64,000 nt of DNA from Prorocentrum cordatum. Lineage: Eukaryota; Sar; Dinophyceae; Prorocentrales; Prorocentraceae. Shown here in pieces: positions 61,669 through 64,000 of the stretch. The position numbers and the translations under genes were made by a program. The notes under the pieces were generated by a model that was not told where the DNA came from, made no database searches, and saw only the letters and a list, made by a program, of their open reading frames with translations. The number at the start of each line of letters is the position of its first letter. Within the stretch, counting starts at the first letter, position 1. The stretch lies in the NCBI GenBank assembly GCA_963575745.1, contig CAUYUJ010019603.1, forward strand, positions 62,001-126,000, written 5' to 3'.

Positions 61669-62747
61669 TCAGCATCCCTCTGCGGAAGCGGTAGGCGGTC
61701 CCGTGTCGGGGCGCGTGGCTGGCATGGCCTTCGGTGGCGGGCCCGTTGGCAAGGGCGGTCTGTTCTCACTGGGCGGAGGTGCCGGTGTCGTCGCGGGTTC
61801 GGCTGCAGATGGCTCTGCAGCGGGCCTGGCGGCCGGCGTTGGCTCCCTCTCTGAAGGGGCGCTTGGCGGCTCAGGCGGAACCCCGATGCGATCCAGGGCG
61901 GTCTGGTTGTGCCACCCTTTGCGCGCCTGGATGGTCTCCGCATTGTCCAGGCGAGGTCCGACACGATGAGAGTTCAGTAATTCACACCCTTGCGAGACAC
62001 GCAACTTGCTTGCCTCAGTGGCCTCGGCTTTATCGTGAATTGTGTCCACAAGCTGTTCATAGACCACCCATGTGCGGGCATGTGCGTCATTGGAATGAAT
62101 TTTCAGCGTCTCTGATAGGAGCGTCTCTCTCTCTCTCTCTCTCTCTCGGCTGAATCATAAGATGCCCAAGCGCCCGGGTAGTCATCAATCAGGGAGAGTA
62201 GCTTGTAGTGCAGCTCCTCGCATGCCGGGCGATATGGGTCATTATCCTTGTGGTGTGGCGCTGTTGTCGCTGATGGCGGCTCGCTTGTAGCCCCTGGAGT
62301 GGGGCATTGTTGCTGAACACGCTCACCAGCAGGTGTCTCCACCGGCATGGATTGCGGTAAAGTGCCGCTGGCACACGAGGCCATCCAAGCACAGTGGACC
62401 ATCTCTCCGGCAGCTTGATTCATCAACGTCGTGAGGCTGAGGTGCCTCTTCCACTCATCCGTCATCTTCTCGCGGAACTTGAGGGCCGCTGAGATCTCCT
62501 GGGCCTGTGTGTAGGCCTGAGAGTCCGTCACAGCCTTCAGGAGTGGAGGCCGAAACGGGTATGGCTGAGAGGGTAATGATTGAATCGCTGCACAGAAATT
62601 GCGGTAGCATACAGCGTCACAGGACTGAGTCGTCATCATTGCCATGTTATGGTTGTTCATCTTTTCATGCCAGTCCGTGGGCGTGACTCTGTCGTAGGAC
62701 TCGACCCATTGATCTGAAGAAAGAACGGCAATGCCTCTGGCTTGCAT
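61669..62747 (-). pseudogene. Unknown ORF pair broken at a GA microsatellite
   Basis: 62747-62103 encodes MQARGIAVLSSDQWVESYDR, then YRNFCAAIQSLPSQPYPFRP, then EKMTDEWKRHLSLTTLMNQA, ending in Glu-Arg repeats from (GA)n. The coding signal then continues in another frame (62067-61669: MVYEQLVDTIHDKAEATEAS, then PRLDNAETIQARKGWHNQTA, then a Pro-rich part). The two frames meet at the (GA)n at 62124-62147, so a slippage indel explains the break. Function unknown. Confidence 0.5.
62124..62147. repeat. (TC)12 microsatellite
   Basis: Twelve TC units inside coding-like sequence; reading frame changes here. Confidence 0.95.
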
Positions 62748-62802
62748 GTGAGGGGTGAGGTCAGCTGTATGATATTCAAAGCTGGTGTGTACACCCCATT
62801 GT

Positions 62803-63340
62803 TTAGCCTTGCCTGGTCCCCATTACGGTGGGGCAACGGGAGTATTGTATCACATCGATGAAACGTGACACGTCAGCCATCACGTGCAAAGGCGTGGTCT
62901 TAGGAACGCAGTCCTCACATTCGACGTGTGTTTTCTCGCGGCGTCCGTCTGTGGGAGCACGATCGTTGTGGCGCCGTGTGTCCAACCAGTGTTGGTTGTG
63001 GGCGGCGCAACCGATATCATTTGCGCTCCAAGCGACAACAGCATTGAGGCCCCTGCAGTAGTGTCGTTGTTTTACATATGCAGGGAAGCCTGTTGCCCAA
63101 CACTCCCAAATGTATTCGTTCAGGCTGCGCCATTCCGCCATGGAGCGAGTATCGTTTAAGTACATCAGGGCTCGCGCCTTGCGAATGGTAGTGATCATGT
63201 TGCGCTGGTCGACCGTGCCCTCGGTCTGTAACTGTAGGATAGCTGCGATGCGGTTCTCTTGCTCCTTGGCGGACTGCTCACGAAGTGTTGCCATATCGCA
63301 GCGGGTGTCGCCACCGGCTTCTGGCAATAAAATTAGATCC
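62803..63340 (-). pseudogene. Unknown ORF of the low-GC block
   Basis: 174 codons, natural composition: LREQSAKEQENRIAAILQLQ, then MITTIRKARALMYLNDTRSM, then YIWECWATGFPAYVKQRHYC, then a Cys/His-containing part (IGCAAHNQHWLDTRRHN, then HVECEDCVPKTTPLHVM). Upstream the same frame continues as NDTPIGQDLILLPEAGGD, showing that the true start is further right and the ATG at 63327 is internal. Confidence 0.45.
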
Positions 63341-63372
63341 TGACCGATCGGAGTGTCGTTCTGCTTGAAGAT

Positions 63373-63992
63373 TTATTTGTAATTCTCGTGCGAGAACGCC
63401 CACATCATGATGTCGTCGCGGATCAAGACTGCCAAATGCTCGAGGGTGGCGCCGCCCAGGTACTCTGCCTTGTTGAGGCATGGCATGAAGAGCGGTACTA
63501 GACCAACGTTGGATGCTTTTGCAAGCTCATCCCGTCGGGTTGGGCTGTTGAGCTCGTCGATGCCGTATCCCGGGTACCTCTTATGGTCTTTGGCGGTTGA
63601 GCCTTGCTTTTTCTGCATGATCCATGTAGATTCTGTGTGCAAGTTGGCCCATTTGTACGCATGGCCTGAAGGGCCAAAAGCATTCCCAAGTCCTCTTGTA
63701 CCATGCCCAACCACCCTTTCTCGGATAAAACTTCTTTTGCCAACCGACCACCACAGAACGCGCTGTATTTCGCCTGGGGTAATTCCAGCGGATCCAGAAT
63801 GGATCCTGGAGTAGCGCCAGGGTCCTCTGCATCTGGTTGCTCACCAGGATTCACGCTGCCCTCCTCGTAGGGCTGCCATTCCTGGAGGCGGAGATGCGGA
63901 TGGGTTTGCCGGCCGTCAGGGTGATTAGAAGGTGTTGCCACCGTCCTGGGCCTCGAACCGACCCCCCAAAACCACCGCGATTTGTTAACCAT
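63373..63992 (-). pseudogene. Unknown ORF at right edge, one frameshift
   Basis: From 63992: MVNKSRWFWGVGSRPRTVAT, then EEGSVNPGEQPDAEDPGATP, then KYSAFCGGRLAKEVLSEKGW; near 63690 the signal moves to the frame GLGNAFGPSGHAYKWANLHT, then STAKDHKRYPGYGIDELNSP, then YLGGATLEHLAVLIRDDIMM, ending at 63373. The protein probably continues beyond the window. It is not recognised. Confidence 0.45.
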
Positions 63993-64000
63993 GTGCTGAG

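Noticed and set aside
61650-61680. CCGTAGCCAT on the plus strand
   Set aside because: Only the first ten bases agree with the spliced leader, and it is antisense inside coding sequence.

Overview
The window looks like nuclear DNA of a dinoflagellate (Symbiodiniaceae-like). The grounds are GC-rich sequence dominated by long tandem repeats, degenerate retroelements whose polyproteins match types I know from dinoflagellates, and two relics of the dinoflagellate spliced-leader (SL) placed directly upstream of coding sequence. Such relics are expected when trans-spliced mRNA is reverse transcribed and reinserted. No rRNA, tRNA, CRISPR array or bacterial operon was seen. Almost all recognisable coding sequence is on the minus strand.

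Layout. 1-5161 (-): LTR-type, probably copia-like Gag/protease element with an SL relic at its 5' end; its polyprotein runs off the left edge in an open frame. 5.2-18 kb: satellites and minisatellites (90-bp higher-order array, GTC array, TTGCACAAC array, 163-bp array, 12-bp array), one possible exon (10.7-10.9 kb) and an SL-tagged retrogene-like ORF (15.4-16.04 kb). 18.07-25.73 kb (-): broken polyprotein of about 2,500 codons containing a UPF1-like superfamily 1 helicase. 25.76-29.88 kb (-): 5'-truncated LINE-type RT and RNase H. 30.15-32.51 kb: element alpha copy 1 (inverted ends around a 73-bp array and an AGGCTG hexamer array). 32.6-37.2 kb: simple repeats. 37.19-38.33 kb: element beta copy 1 (77-bp array). 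39.35-48.30 kb (-): DIRS-like retroelement (membrane segment, pre-RT domain, RT, RNase H, tyrosine recombinase, methyltransferase-like domain) between two direct terminal repeats and split by alpha copy 2 (45.47-47.63 kb). 48.6-54.7 kb: degenerate GGCCGTCTTGG repeats around the only intact host-like gene, a secreted nucleotide-sugar glycosyltransferase (51.38-53.01 kb). 55.11-56.14 kb: element beta copy 2 (90-bp array). 56.8-64.0 kb (-): a block with visibly lower GC holding an intact 897-codon ORF and several frame-broken ORFs of a protein set I do not recognise.

Reading the elements together, most reading frames jump by 1-2 nt without gaps. This means either decayed mobile elements or uncorrected indels in the assembly; the poly-G tracts (up to 41 G) make sequencing error a real alternative. 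The most useful new observations are the alpha and beta elements (short non-autonomous-looking elements that carry their own minisatellites between conserved ends), the alpha insertion that splits a retroelement codon-neatly, the methyltransferase-like PC motif in two unrelated retroelements, and the helicase polyprotein that starts right after a motif repeated four times in the window.
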